In this document: piece after piece, positions 45,363 through 55,190 of the stretch
How positions within the stretch are numbered: position 1 is the first letter of the stretch
How the letters are laid out: the number at the start of each line of letters is the position of its first letter
Source of the DNA: Dolosigranulum pigrum ATCC 51524
Lineage (GTDB): Bacteria; Bacillota; Bacilli; Lactobacillales; Carnobacteriaceae_A
Direction: 5' to 3'
NCBI RefSeq assembly: GCF_000245815.1
Contig: NZ_JH601103.1
Span: 1,420,726-1,484,725, forward strand
Length of the DNA: 64,000 nt
The notes under the pieces: model-generated
Seen by the model: only the letters and a program-made list of their open reading frames with translations
Told to the model about the DNA's origin: nothing
Databases searched by the model: none
Position numbers and translations under genes: made by a program

Positions 45363-46115
45363 TTAACTCCCTCCTTCCTGCATCTGATCCATATCCATTA
45401 AGACAATTGAGATATTATCATTCGAGCCATTTTTATACGACTGGTCAATTAATGCTTGTGATTTTTCGGCTTTTGAATACGTGTCTTGATTCAAGATTGA
45501 CACAATCTCACTCTCGGACAAATTATTCGACAAGCCATCCGAACATAAGAATACGTAACGGATATCGGTTAAATCCTTCTGAAATAAATCAACCTCAATC
45601 GTTCGCCCTACACCTAGAGAACGCGTCAGCATATGGCGTTGTTGATGATTCAATTCTTCTTGTTTCGTAATCTCCCCGCGTAAAAACAGCTCATGCGCAT
45701 AGGAATGATCTTCTGTAATTTGTTCCACTTGGTGCTGGCGATTAACTATATAAGCGCGACTATCCCCCACATTGGCAATTATAATGGTCTTCTCTAGGCA
45801 AAACATCGCTACTAATGTTGTTCCCATCCCAGCTAAATCAGATTGTTCCAAGCCCGCTTGATAAATTGCGGCGTTTACTCGGTTAATACTTGTAGTAATC
45901 CAGCTGGTCAGCTCATCTTGATTCGTAATTTCAGTTGTTTTCCATAAGTCACCCAGTTGTTCAACAGCCTGTCGACTAGCCACTTCACCCCCATTATGGC
46001 CCCCCATTCCATCACATAAAACAGCCATCAGCTGCTGTTGTTGATTTATAAATACATCTGCATAATCCTCATTCGATAAGCGGTTACCGATGAAAGAATC
46101 AATTTGTATCCCCAT
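45363..46115 (-). CDS. stp: PP2C-type Ser/Thr protein phosphatase (Stp/PrpC)
   Basis: 250 aa. Metal-binding motifs NRLSNEDY, LCDGMGGHNGG, GDSRAYIV and the late DNISIVL are all present, as in bacterial PP2C enzymes. It dephosphorylates PrkC and its substrates. The ATG at 46115 is chosen because AGAGGTG lies six bases upstream; a GTG at 46124 lies inside that site. It lies between rsmB and prkC. Confidence 0.95.
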   Translation of the reverse strand: MGIQIDSFIGNRLSNEDYADVFINQQQQLMAVLCDGMGGHNGGEVASRQAVEQLGDLWKTTEITNQDELTSWITTSINRVNAAIYQAGLEQSDLAGMGTTLVAMFCLEKTIIIANVGDSRAYIVNRQHQVEQITEDHSYAHELFLRGEITKQEELNHQQRHMLTRSLGVGRTIEVDLFQKDLTDIRYVFLCSDGLSNNLSESEIVSILNQDTYSKAEKSQALIDQSYKNGSNDNISIVLMDMDQMQEGGS

Positions 46116-46136
46116 TATAATCACCTCTGTTTCTTT

Positions 46137-47477
46137 CTATGATCCGATCTTTTTTAGTGCTGCAATAAAGAATCCATCGCTCTCAAACTGATGTGGCAAA
46201 ATCGTTACCATTCCATCATTCGCTAGTGCTTCTTGCTCTAGTGGAATACGGCACAACTGAAAATTCGAATGCTGCTTTAAGAAGGCTTCTATAACTGCTT
46301 CATTCTCTTCTTTTAGAATGGTACAGGTCGCATACACTAATCGACCGCCAACCTTTAAAGCTTCTGCAGCTGCTGCCAAAATCTCCGATTGGCTCTGAGC
46401 TAATGCCTGGCTCGTATAAGCTGATTTTTGAAAGCGAATATCTGGCTTACGTCGCAGTAACCCGACTCCTGAGCAGGGCGCATCCACCAAGATTTTGTCG
46501 AACTGTTCTGAGCCATACTGCGCAACAACTTCACGTGCATCCAACTGTTCAACTCGACTCTTATCATCCTGTTTTTGGCGGTCAAGTGAGGCTTGGATCA
46601 GTGATAATTTGTGAGGGTGAATATCAGTACTGAGCAATTGCCCACCAGAGGCATTATCTAGGTAGGTGGCTATATGAGCTGATTTCCCTCCTGGGGCAGC
46701 ACACGCATCCCATACATAATCTGATGGCGTAACTTCAAGTGCTGGTGCCACTAACATCGCGGCTTCATCTTGAATGGTGATGGCCCCTTGCTGGAATAAT
46801 TCGGTATCTGTCGGTAAGCCCCCTTGAATGATAAGCCCCACCGGAGATAGCTCACTCCGCGTCACTTCAAATCCTGCTACTTGCAATTGTTCTAATACTT
46901 CATCTCGTGACAGCTGGTTCGTATTTACTCGCACGGAGACATGCGCCCGCTTGTTGAAACTTTGAGCAATAGCTTCAGTAGTCTCTTCACCATAATCGGC
47001 AACTAATTGCTTAACTAACCAATCCGGCAAGCTATATTGCGTTCCGATTCGCTCAATTTTTGATGTTATCTCATCCAAAGATTTTAATGGATGACGATCA
47101 ATATTGCGTAAAACGCCATTCACTAGACCTGATATGCCGCGATGACCGCGACGCTTCGCATATTGGACAGCTTCATTGATTGCTGCATACGTCGGGATCT
47201 GATCTAAAAAAACTAATTGATAGACCGCGACACGCAATAACTGTCGCACCCAGCCATCTAATTTTTGTGACGGTTTTAAAAACTTCGATAAATAATAATC
47301 AATTAATCGTTTATTTTGCATCACACCATAGACTAATTCAGTTAACAAGGCGCGTTCTTGCGGTGACAGATCCTCTTCTGTAATCACCTGATTTAAGATC
47401 AAATTAGTATAGGCCCCATCTTGTTCCGTACGCTCTAATAATTGAACAGCTAATTCTCTAGCAGTTGACTTGCTCAA
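46137..47477 (-). CDS. rsmB: 16S rRNA (cytosine-967-C5)-methyltransferase RsmB
   Basis: 446 aa. An N-terminal NusB-like RNA-binding domain (about 1-140) precedes the methyltransferase domain with DACAAPGGKSAH (SAM binding), VDAPCSGVGLLRRKPD (catalytic cysteine) and YATCTI (second cysteine). The start is a TTG at 47477 inside the 3' end of fmt, with AAGGG seven bases upstream, so translation probably couples to fmt. Confidence 0.95.
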   Translation of the reverse strand: MSKSTARELAVQLLERTEQDGAYTNLILNQVITEEDLSPQERALLTELVYGVMQNKRLIDYYLSKFLKPSQKLDGWVRQLLRVAVYQLVFLDQIPTYAAINEAVQYAKRRGHRGISGLVNGVLRNIDRHPLKSLDEITSKIERIGTQYSLPDWLVKQLVADYGEETTEAIAQSFNKRAHVSVRVNTNQLSRDEVLEQLQVAGFEVTRSELSPVGLIIQGGLPTDTELFQQGAITIQDEAAMLVAPALEVTPSDYVWDACAAPGGKSAHIATYLDNASGGQLLSTDIHPHKLSLIQASLDRQKQDDKSRVEQLDAREVVAQYGSEQFDKILVDAPCSGVGLLRRKPDIRFQKSAYTSQALAQSQSEILAAAAEALKVGGRLVYATCTILKEENEAVIEAFLKQHSNFQLCRIPLEQEALANDGMVTILPHQFESDGFFIAALKKIGS

Positions 47478-48408
47478 ATTGCATCCCTTCTTCTATCGTT
47501 GCTCCTTGTAGATAACTTGTAATCGACATTTTAGACTTGCCCGCTGGTTGGACTCGGATTAACGCTATCCCATTCCCATCACCCGCAGCAACATGTAATT
47601 CATCCGGTGACACATGAATAATCTCCCCCGGCGACGCTGCTGTATTGCCCGCTACTTCCGCTACTTCCCACAGCTTAAATCGCTCACCTTGGAAAAACGT
47701 ATGCGTACTTGGAAACGGTCTAAAAGCTCGTACTTTATTATAAATCGCTCGTGCACTCTCTGTCCAGTCAATTTCTTCCTCTTCTGATGAAATCATTGGA
47801 GCATAAGTCACTTGACTCTCATCTTGCGGTACCGGAGTTAGCTCATTATTGAATAGTTTCGGCAAGGTATCGATTAATAAATCGCGTCCCAATAAACTCA
47901 ATGCTTCAAATAAATCACCCGTATCGTGCTGATCTTGGATGGTCATTTCTCGCTTCGCTAACATATCCCCGGCATCCATCTTCGGTGTCATATACATAAT
48001 GGTCACGCCCGTCTTCTCATCACCATTCTTAATCGCATAATGAATCGGAGCGGCTCCGCGATATTTCGGCAATAGTGATGCATGAATATTAATTGCTCCA
48101 TAAGTCGGCAAATCAAGCAATTCTTTTGGCAAAAATTGACCAAATGCAGCCGTTATAATTAAATCTGGAGCTAACTCTTTCATAATATCCAGTTCCTCTG
48201 ATCCACGAATGGTTTCTGGCTGCAAGACATTAATTCCGAACCGTTCGGCACATTGTTTCACTGGTGGTGCGGTCAACACGCGCTTGCGCCCGACTTTTCG
48301 ATCGGGTTGAGTGACCACACATTGTACTTCAATCCCTGTTTGTTCACATAAAGCTTCTAAAATCGGTACTGAGAATTGCGGGGTTCCCATAAAAATAATT
48401 TTCTTCAT
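47458..48408 (-). CDS. fmt: Methionyl-tRNA formyltransferase
   Basis: 316 aa. IIFMGTPQFSVP at the N-terminus, HASLLPKYRGAAPIHYAI with the catalytic Asn/His region, and a C-terminal OB-like domain. It formylates initiator Met-tRNA. AAGGAG precedes the ATG. It follows priA by 14 bp and overlaps rsmB. Confidence 0.96.
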   Translation of the reverse strand: MKKIIFMGTPQFSVPILEALCEQTGIEVQCVVTQPDRKVGRKRVLTAPPVKQCAERFGINVLQPETIRGSEELDIMKELAPDLIITAAFGQFLPKELLDLPTYGAINIHASLLPKYRGAAPIHYAIKNGDEKTGVTIMYMTPKMDAGDMLAKREMTIQDQHDTGDLFEALSLLGRDLLIDTLPKLFNNELTPVPQDESQVTYAPMISSEEEEIDWTESARAIYNKVRAFRPFPSTHTFFQGERFKLWEVAEVAGNTAASPGEIIHVSPDELHVAAGDGNGIALIRVQPAGKSKMSITSYLQGATIEEGMQFEQVNC

Positions 48409-48422
48409 TACATATCCGCTCC

Positions 48423-50837
48423 TTAAATAAAATTCATCGGTTTAGGATCAATTGAAATATATAATCCACGAGCGATGTCTTGTTGACTCGCTATAAGTAG
48501 TTCATGTAACTTTGTTTTTAAAGCATCTTCTTGTTTATATTTAATAATGGTCTGGAAATGATAGCGATTATGTGTTCGAGCAATACTCTTTGGCGTTGGC
48601 CCTAAAATAATCGCCTCATCACTCAACGTTGGCCTTAGTTCTGCAACGATTTCAGCCATTTTCTTACTTGCTATTAATTCATCCTCATGACTCACCATCA
48701 CCCGCACTAAAAAATAATACGGACTATACTGACTGAGTCGCCTTAGATGCATTTCTTTTTTAAAAAATGTCTCATAATCATAAGCTTGCGCTAATTGGAT
48801 GGCATAATGTCCTGGATTAAATGTCTGTATAATAACCCGACCATCTTTTTGGCCACGTCCTGCTCGTCCACTCACTTGTGTCAGCAATTGGAATGTACTT
48901 TCGGCTGAGCGAAAATCAGGCAGACCGAGTGCTGTATCTGCATTCAACACCCCCACTAACGTCACATTAGGAAAATCCAATCCTTTAGCAATCATTTGTG
49001 TCCCAAGTAGAATATCTGCCTCTTTATCTTCAAATTGCCCGAGTAAACGTTCGTGAGCTCCCTTACGCCGAGTGGTATCGACATCCATCCGAATAATCCG
49101 GGCTCCCGGCAACACATCTTGTAATTCTTCTTCAATCTTCTGCGTACCTGTCCCGTAATAACGAATGTTGGGACTCTGACACGTTGGGCACTTTTGAGGA
49201 ATAGCTTCTTCATGCCCACAATAGTGACATTTCATTGTCTTCGTATCCATATGAAGCGTTTGGGATATGTCACAATTCGGACACTCCAAAACATATCCAC
49301 AATCACGGCACATCATAAACGATGAATAACCACGCCGATTAAGAAGCAAGACCACTTGTTCCCCACGATTAATCCGTTCTTGCATTTGCTCCATTAAGAC
49401 GTGCGAAAAAGACGACCGATTACCACGCTTATATTCCTCTCTCATATCGACTACTTCAATCGGAGGCAACGGTTTATCATTCACTCGGTCTGGTAATTCT
49501 AACAGTTGATAAACCCCTTTGTAAGCACGCGCTTTTGACTCCAATGAGGGGGTCGCACTCCCTAAAATAACCGGACAACTGTGGTAAGCAGCCCGCCACA
49601 TCGCGACATCACGCGCATGATAACGGGGGGTATCTTCTTGCTTATAAGTAGTCTCATGCTCTTCATCGATAATAATTAGTCCAAGATGATCAATCGGCGC
49701 AAAAATACTGGATCGTGCCCCAACGACAATCTTTGCTTCACCTCGTTTAATTTTTCGCCATTCATCGTACTTCTCACCGTCTGATAAGCCACTATGTAAG
49801 ACCGCAACTGCTTCTTGAAAGCGACTCTTAAAGCGGTAGGCCATCTGCGGTGTGAGCGCAATTTCGGGCACCAGCATAATCGCTCCTTCGCCCCGCTCAA
49901 GCACTTGTGCAATCGTCTGTAAGTACACTTCCGTCTTCCCGCTACCAGTTACTCCTTGTAGTAAAAAAACATCTTGTTGACGCGCTTGAATAGACTGCGC
50001 AATCTGATCATACGCTGCTTGCTGATCTGGTGTTAGTTCTAACTTCTCTGAGATGGCGATATCTTTATGCGCAAAAGGATCGCGATATACTTCAACTTCA
50101 CGTACCTCACACCAATGCTCTTCTTCTGCTCGATTAAGGAGCGCCGGCGTGATACCATACTCATCGCGTAATTGTGACCATAAAATTTCGGCTCCATCCA
50201 ATTGCTTAAATACTTCTAACAATTCAATTTGACGAGTGGCATTCGTGCGGACTTGTTCCAATGCTTCTTCAATCTCATCATTGCTCAACAGCGGAATAAC
50301 ATACTTTCGCATCTTTTTATTGGCACGATCGGATACTTTATAAACCACATCCACTTGTTCTTGTTGTTTTAAATCCAGTAAAGTGTCCAAAATACCTTGC
50401 TCTTCCGCTTGAGCCCACGATAAATAAGTCTCATCTCCAAACAACTTCGCCCGCTCAGCGTTTGACAGTGCATCAGTTGGAATAATATGTTTATCATATT
50501 GTGCGCGCAGAACGGCCGGAAGCATTGTCTGATAGCAACTAATGCGAAAACTAAATGTCTCGTTAGCCATTTTCTCACCCAATTGAATCAATTCATCACT
50601 CAAGACCGGCGTTAAATCCATAATTTGGCTAATTTCTTTTAACTGACCATCAAACTCAGTCACATCAGCAGTTTTAACCACAAAGCCTTGAATTTTTCGA
50701 TCCCCTTGACCGAACGGGACAATCACACGCATGCCGGGTAATAATTTGTGTTCTAAATGCGGAGGAATACGGTAACTGTATGGACTATTCGTCTGCATCA
50801 CCGGCACATCAACGATAACTTCCGCAATTTGTGGCAT
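48423..50837 (-). CDS. priA: Primosomal replication restart helicase PriA
   Basis: 804 aa. N-terminal DNA-binding domain, Walker A GVTGSGKTEVY, DEEH box, a zinc-binding cysteine-rich insertion (CRDCGY, CPNC, CHYCG, CPTC) and the C-terminal helicase lobe with GRAGRG. It reloads the replisome at stalled forks. Its ATG overlaps the coaBC stop (TAATG). Confidence 0.97.
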   Translation of the reverse strand: MPQIAEVIVDVPVMQTNSPYSYRIPPHLEHKLLPGMRVIVPFGQGDRKIQGFVVKTADVTEFDGQLKEISQIMDLTPVLSDELIQLGEKMANETFSFRISCYQTMLPAVLRAQYDKHIIPTDALSNAERAKLFGDETYLSWAQAEEQGILDTLLDLKQQEQVDVVYKVSDRANKKMRKYVIPLLSNDEIEEALEQVRTNATRQIELLEVFKQLDGAEILWSQLRDEYGITPALLNRAEEEHWCEVREVEVYRDPFAHKDIAISEKLELTPDQQAAYDQIAQSIQARQQDVFLLQGVTGSGKTEVYLQTIAQVLERGEGAIMLVPEIALTPQMAYRFKSRFQEAVAVLHSGLSDGEKYDEWRKIKRGEAKIVVGARSSIFAPIDHLGLIIIDEEHETTYKQEDTPRYHARDVAMWRAAYHSCPVILGSATPSLESKARAYKGVYQLLELPDRVNDKPLPPIEVVDMREEYKRGNRSSFSHVLMEQMQERINRGEQVVLLLNRRGYSSFMMCRDCGYVLECPNCDISQTLHMDTKTMKCHYCGHEEAIPQKCPTCQSPNIRYYGTGTQKIEEELQDVLPGARIIRMDVDTTRRKGAHERLLGQFEDKEADILLGTQMIAKGLDFPNVTLVGVLNADTALGLPDFRSAESTFQLLTQVSGRAGRGQKDGRVIIQTFNPGHYAIQLAQAYDYETFFKKEMHLRRLSQYSPYYFLVRVMVSHEDELIASKKMAEIVAELRPTLSDEAIILGPTPKSIARTHNRYHFQTIIKYKQEDALKTKLHELLIASQQDIARGLYISIDPKPMNFI

Positions 50838-52039
50838 TATTTCCCTTCTTTCATGTACTCAGCAACAAATGCTATAATGTCTCGCGCTAAAGCAGTCTTT
50901 GAGTTAAGTGGCAAGTGCTTACGGTCGCCTTCTTTCGTAAAAATAGTGACTTCATTTTGATCGACATTAAAGCCTTGATCTTGACACGAGACATCATTGG
51001 CAATAATCATATCGGCTGCTTTTTTCGTTAACTTATCTTGAGCATATTGTTCTAAGTGGTCTGTTTCAGCTGCAAAACCGATTGTAAACTGGCCTTCTTT
51101 TTTGCGTTGACCTAATAGTTGAAGGATATCGGGATTCAAGGACAATTCTAATGTTAAATGGTCTTGTTTTTTTATTTTTTGTTCGGATATATTCTCCGGA
51201 CGATAATCTGAGACAGCAGCTGCCATAATTACCGTATCTGCTTGTTGGAAGGCTTCTGTCGTATGATCTAACATCTGTTCAGCTGTTTCGACTTGAATAA
51301 CATCAACAAGGCTAGAGACAGGTAACTGACTTGTTGTAATTAAAGTCACCTCTGCCCCGGCTAACGTGGCTGCATCTGCTAGAGCATGACCCATTTTGCC
51401 AGATGATTTATTCGTCAAGGTCCGTACGGGGTCAATGTATTCCTTCGTTCCCCCCGCTGTAATAACAAATCGCTTCCCTGCTAATAATGTACGGTCACTG
51501 ACAACTAATTGCGTGAATTCATCGATAATGCGCCCATATTCTGGGAAGCGTCCTTTCCCCTCATATCCTTCTGCCAAAAACCCTGTATCTGGCGTCATTA
51601 CCACATGATCATCAGCTTCTAACTGCTTTATATTGCGCTGCGTGGCTGCATTTTGATACATCTTATTATTCATTGCTGGCACAAAAAAGAGCGGATGGTC
51701 TGTTGCAATTAAACTAGTCGAGACAAAATCATCGGCCAATCCATTAGCCACTTTGCTTAATATATTAGCAGTTGCTGGAGCAATAATCGAGTGATCCGCC
51801 CAATCTGCTAACGCAATATGATCAATCGAATCTGGCTGCGAAGTATCAAAGGTGTCTGTATAAACAGGATGTTTGCTTAACACACTAAATGTTAAAGGAG
51901 CAACAAATTCAGTCGCATGGTCAGTCATCGCGACTCTTACCGATGCTCCTTGTTTAATTAATTCGCGCAACAATACAACAGCTTTATAAGCAGAAATACC
52001 ACCCGTCACGTATAACGCAATTTTTTTCCCTTCTAACAC
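50837..52039 (-). CDS. coaBC: Bifunctional phosphopantothenoylcysteine decarboxylase/phosphopantothenate-cysteine ligase
   Basis: 400 aa. The N-terminal CoaC flavoprotein domain has VTGGISAYKA, the histidine region DHIALADWADHSIIAPATANILSK (in part) and PAMNNKM; the C-terminal CoaB domain has TAGGTKEYIDPVR and SSGKMG. Together they convert 4'-phosphopantothenate to 4'-phosphopantetheine for coenzyme A. The start is GTG with GGAGGG upstream. It is followed directly by priA. Confidence 0.96.
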   Translation of the reverse strand: MLEGKKIALYVTGGISAYKAVVLLRELIKQGASVRVAMTDHATEFVAPLTFSVLSKHPVYTDTFDTSQPDSIDHIALADWADHSIIAPATANILSKVANGLADDFVSTSLIATDHPLFFVPAMNNKMYQNAATQRNIKQLEADDHVVMTPDTGFLAEGYEGKGRFPEYGRIIDEFTQLVVSDRTLLAGKRFVITAGGTKEYIDPVRTLTNKSSGKMGHALADAATLAGAEVTLITTSQLPVSSLVDVIQVETAEQMLDHTTEAFQQADTVIMAAAVSDYRPENISEQKIKKQDHLTLELSLNPDILQLLGQRKKEGQFTIGFAAETDHLEQYAQDKLTKKAADMIIANDVSCQDQGFNVDQNEVTIFTKEGDRKHLPLNSKTALARDIIAFVAEYMKEGK

Positions 52040-52107
52040 TTGTATCCCTCCATCATTTCTCTATCTTAAGTGAACCTGTCTGTTTATTTCTCTACATACA
52101 AAAGAAC

Positions 52108-52131
52108 CCCTTGCTACGTTAATAACAAAGG
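52108..52131 (-). terminator. Weak hairpin after rpoZ
   Basis: Six-base arms CCCTTG and CAAAGG with one wobble pair, then TTCTTTTG on the minus strand. It may only attenuate transcription into coaBC. Confidence 0.3.
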
Positions 52132-52143
52132 TATCAATTTGTC

Positions 52144-52368
52144 TTATTCTTTATTTAGCTGGCTAGAATCAATGACTAAATCGCCGGCTTCAATCTCTTC
52201 TAATGCTTTACCAACATTGCGGATAGATTGGTATTCTTCTAACATTTCCTCACCATCTGATGATTCGTCTTCAGCAAGTTGGTGTGCTCGTTTAGCACTT
52301 AACATTACTAATGAATATTTTGAATCGATCCGATTAAGCAACTTATCCAATGAAGGGTGTAATAACAT
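52144..52368 (-). CDS. rpoZ: RNA polymerase omega subunit
   Basis: 74 aa, in the usual size range. The PSLDKLLNRIDSKYSLVMLSAKRA block (in part) with YSLV and KRAHQL is the omega signature. It aids folding of the beta-prime subunit. It starts directly after the gmk stop codon, with GAGGAG nine bases upstream. The gmk-rpoZ-coaBC-priA order is conserved in Firmicutes. Confidence 0.94.
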   Translation of the reverse strand: MLLHPSLDKLLNRIDSKYSLVMLSAKRAHQLAEDESSDGEEMLEEYQSIRNVGKALEEIEAGDLVIDSSQLNKE

Positions 52369-52986
52369 TTAATTCATCTCCTCAATAATTTTTGTATACG
52401 CTCCTAAATTACGAGACACTTTCAAATGTTCGCTTTCAATAATATGTCTAATTTTTTGTGCCGCTTTATCGACATCATCATTCTCAACAACGTAATCGTA
52501 ATACTGAATGAGTTTCAATTCGTCGACTGCTTTTTTCATGCGTTTTTTGATCATATCACTGCTATCTGTGCCACGACCAGTTATCCGATTCTCTAATTCA
52601 CCTAAATTAGGCGGTGATAAAAAGATAAAAATCGCTTCTGGCATCTTATTGCGTACTTTCAACGCGCCTTGCACTTCAATCTCCAAAAACACATCGCGAC
52701 CTGCTTCCAATGTTTCGTTCACATACTCAAGGGGTGTCCCATAATAGTTGCCAACATATTCAGCATATTCCAACAAGCCACCACTCTCGATTAATTGTTC
52801 GAACGCTTCACGTGAGCGGAAGTAATAATCTTGTCCTTCAACTTCTCCCTCTCGCTTATCTCGTGTTGTCATCGATATTGAATAATCAAAATCATTATTA
52901 TAATGATCAAATATATGTTTACGAACTGTTCCCTTCCCCACACCTGACGGGCCGGAGAGAACAAGTAATAATCCACGTCCCACCAC
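52369..52986 (-). CDS. gmk: Guanylate kinase
   Basis: 205 aa. P-loop SGPSGVGKGTV, STTR-like SMTTRDKREGE, and the lid block YAEYVGNYYGTP are present. It phosphorylates GMP to GDP. The start is GTG with AAAGGA six bases upstream; a second GTG follows directly. It is the first gene of the housekeeping run; no clear promoter is seen upstream. Confidence 0.96.
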   Translation of the reverse strand: MVGRGLLLVLSGPSGVGKGTVRKHIFDHYNNDFDYSISMTTRDKREGEVEGQDYYFRSREAFEQLIESGGLLEYAEYVGNYYGTPLEYVNETLEAGRDVFLEIEVQGALKVRNKMPEAIFIFLSPPNLGELENRITGRGTDSSDMIKKRMKKAVDELKLIQYYDYVVENDDVDKAAQKIRHIIESEHLKVSRNLGAYTKIIEEMN

Positions 52987-53110
52987 ACAAAATCCTTTCC
53001 AATTCCGTTATGTATAATAGTTTAACACAAAAAGCTCTCCATTGTTACCAGATTGGTCAATTTTTTCTGTTTTCTAAAAAATATAACATGAAAATCATTT
53101 TGCCTATAAC

Positions 53111-53139
53111 AAAAGAGCAAGGCAACAGCCTTACTCTTT
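53111..53139 (-). terminator. V-ATPase operon terminator
   Basis: Arms AAAGAGCAAGGC and GCCTTACTCTTT with one mismatch and an AACA loop; on the minus strand it ends in CTCTTTTG. Confidence 0.75.
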
Positions 53140-53163
53140 GTCTCATTATTTTTAATGGCAGAA

Positions 53164-53808
53164 TTATTCTTTCTCTTCTCCCATATCTTTAACTTTCATC
53201 AAGCGAGTAATACTTGCCCGCTCTTTTTCTTCTAGCTTCATCTCAATAAAGTAAATGGTCTCCTCTAGACGTGGAATGGTCATATGTTCGAGGGCATTAA
53301 CGCGTCGACGCGTCTTCTCAATCTCATCAGCCATCAACTGACAAGATTTTTCAATTTCAGCCAACTCCAACATATCAGGCATCACATCGATGAACTGTTT
53401 AAAGGTGCGGTCCAGTTCTCCGTTTGAGTTTAAATAACCGTATTCGATGCTTGAAATATCGCTCGCATCACTACTGTAATCAAACGTCATCTGTGGCACG
53501 CGCACACTCATAATGTTCTTCTGATCTAGATTTAACTGAACACTTCGAGATGGAATAGCCATTAATTCTTCGAGATAATTCTCATGAAGTAAGGATTTAG
53601 CAATCGAGAAAGATTGCATTCCTTGCTTCAACTTTTCTTCTACTTCTTCTCGTAATTCGTTGTTTTTCTTAATGAGTCCAATAAATTGTCGCATTAACTC
53701 ATCACGTTTGTCTTTCAACAACTTGTGACCACGAGAAGCGAGTTCGAGCCGGTCCTTTAAGTTAGACAGCTCCATTCGGGTAGGGTTGACATTTAGTTTC
53801 TTCGCCAT
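53164..53808 (-). CDS. ntpD: V-type Na+-ATPase subunit D
   Basis: 214 aa. Long N- and C-terminal helices with NPTRMELSNLKDRLELASRGHKLLKDKRDEL (in part) and RRRVNALEHMTIPRL, the signature of the V-ATPase central stalk. With subunit F it forms the rotor shaft inside A3B3. It is the last gene of the operon; the ntpH and ntpJ genes that follow ntpD in E. hirae are absent. Confidence 0.95.
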   Translation of the reverse strand: MAKKLNVNPTRMELSNLKDRLELASRGHKLLKDKRDELMRQFIGLIKKNNELREEVEEKLKQGMQSFSIAKSLLHENYLEELMAIPSRSVQLNLDQKNIMSVRVPQMTFDYSSDASDISSIEYGYLNSNGELDRTFKQFIDVMPDMLELAEIEKSCQLMADEIEKTRRRVNALEHMTIPRLEETIYFIEMKLEEKERASITRLMKVKDMGEEKE

Positions 53809-53813
53809 CTACC

Positions 53814-55190
53814 TCACCCTTCCTTAGGCAAGTATTTATCTAGCATTTCATCTTTAATTCGTTTCAATTCTTCGCGTGGCAAGATTTTCAGAAGATCCCA
53901 ACCAAGTTCAATCGATTCATCAATTGAACGGTTCGTGTAACTTCCTTGGTTAACATACTCTTCTTCAAAGCGATCCGTAAACGCCACATATTTTTTATCT
54001 GATTCAGATAACGCGGCTTCACCAAGAACGTTCGCTAATTCTTTAGCTTCTTTTCCTTGGGCATAAGCAGCAAAGATTTGGTTCATGGTTGGTGCGTGGT
54101 CTTCACGTGTTTTACCTTCACCAATTCCTTCATCTTTTAGACGAGATAGTGATGGTAAAATGTCGATAGGCGGTTCAATTCCTTTGTTTTCCAACTCACG
54201 GGAGAGGATAATTTGCCCCTCTGTAATATATCCGGTCAAGTCCGGAATTGGGTGCGTAATATCTTCTTCCGGCATCGTTAAGATTGGAATTTGAGTAACT
54301 GATCCATTAATTCCTTCTAAACGTCCCGCACGTTCATACAAGGTTGCCAAGTTCGTGTATAAGTAACCTGGATAACCACGACGACCTGGTACCTCACGAC
54401 GAGCAGCCGAAATTTCACGAAGCGCATTCGCATAGTTCGTCATGTCTGTTGTAATAATTAAGACGTGCATATCTTTTTCGAATGCCAAGTATTCAGCTGC
54501 GGTTAGAGCCATACGAGGAGTGGCAATACGCTCAATCGCTGGGTCATCTGCCAAGTTAATGAAGACAACTGAACGATCGATCGCACCTGTTTCTTTGAAG
54601 TCATTCATGAAGAATTCTGCCTCTTCATGCGTAATACCAACCGCTGCGAAGACAACGGCAAATTCTTCATCGGTTCCGACAACTTGTGCTTGACGCGCAA
54701 TTTGAGCTGCCAATTCTTCGTGAGGTAGACCACTTGCAGAGAACACGGGTAACTTTTGGCCACGAACTAATGTGTTTAAGTGGTCAATTGTAGATACCCC
54801 TGTTTGGATAAACTCATCTGGATACATACGAGCAACGGGGTTAATAGCTTTCCCGTTAATATCCAATGTTTTTTCTGGAATTAAGTCTGGTCCTCCATCA
54901 TTCACGCGACCCATTCCATCGAATGTACGTCCGATCATATCTTCAGATACATCTAGTGATAATGGGCGACCTAAGAAACGAACTTTAGTGTCAGGCAAGT
55001 TAATTCCTTCTGATCCTTCAAAAATTTGAACAATCGCTTTATCGCCTTCGATTTCTAAGACCTGACCTTGGCGACGTTCACCGTTTTGTAATTCAATCTC
55101 AACTAGCTCATCGAACTTAACACCTTCAACACCTTCAACGGTCATTAGCGGTCCGACAACCTCTGATACTGTTTTATACTCTTTAAGCAT
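53814..55190 (-). CDS. ntpB: V-type Na+-ATPase regulatory subunit B
   Basis: 458 aa from the ATG at 55190, which matches the E. hirae NtpB start (MLKEYKTV) and has AGGTGG upstream; a longer frame to 55214 is unlikely. It is a non-catalytic nucleotide-fold subunit: it lacks a proper P-loop and has SGLPHEELAAQIARQ instead. Blocks EISAARREVPGRRGYPGY and LPSLSRL are diagnostic. It overlaps the end of ntpA by eight bases. Confidence 0.96.
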   Translation of the reverse strand: MLKEYKTVSEVVGPLMTVEGVEGVKFDELVEIELQNGERRQGQVLEIEGDKAIVQIFEGSEGINLPDTKVRFLGRPLSLDVSEDMIGRTFDGMGRVNDGGPDLIPEKTLDINGKAINPVARMYPDEFIQTGVSTIDHLNTLVRGQKLPVFSASGLPHEELAAQIARQAQVVGTDEEFAVVFAAVGITHEEAEFFMNDFKETGAIDRSVVFINLADDPAIERIATPRMALTAAEYLAFEKDMHVLIITTDMTNYANALREISAARREVPGRRGYPGYLYTNLATLYERAGRLEGINGSVTQIPILTMPEEDITHPIPDLTGYITEGQIILSRELENKGIEPPIDILPSLSRLKDEGIGEGKTREDHAPTMNQIFAAYAQGKEAKELANVLGEAALSESDKKYVAFTDRFEEEYVNQGSYTNRSIDESIELGWDLLKILPREELKRIKDEMLDKYLPKEG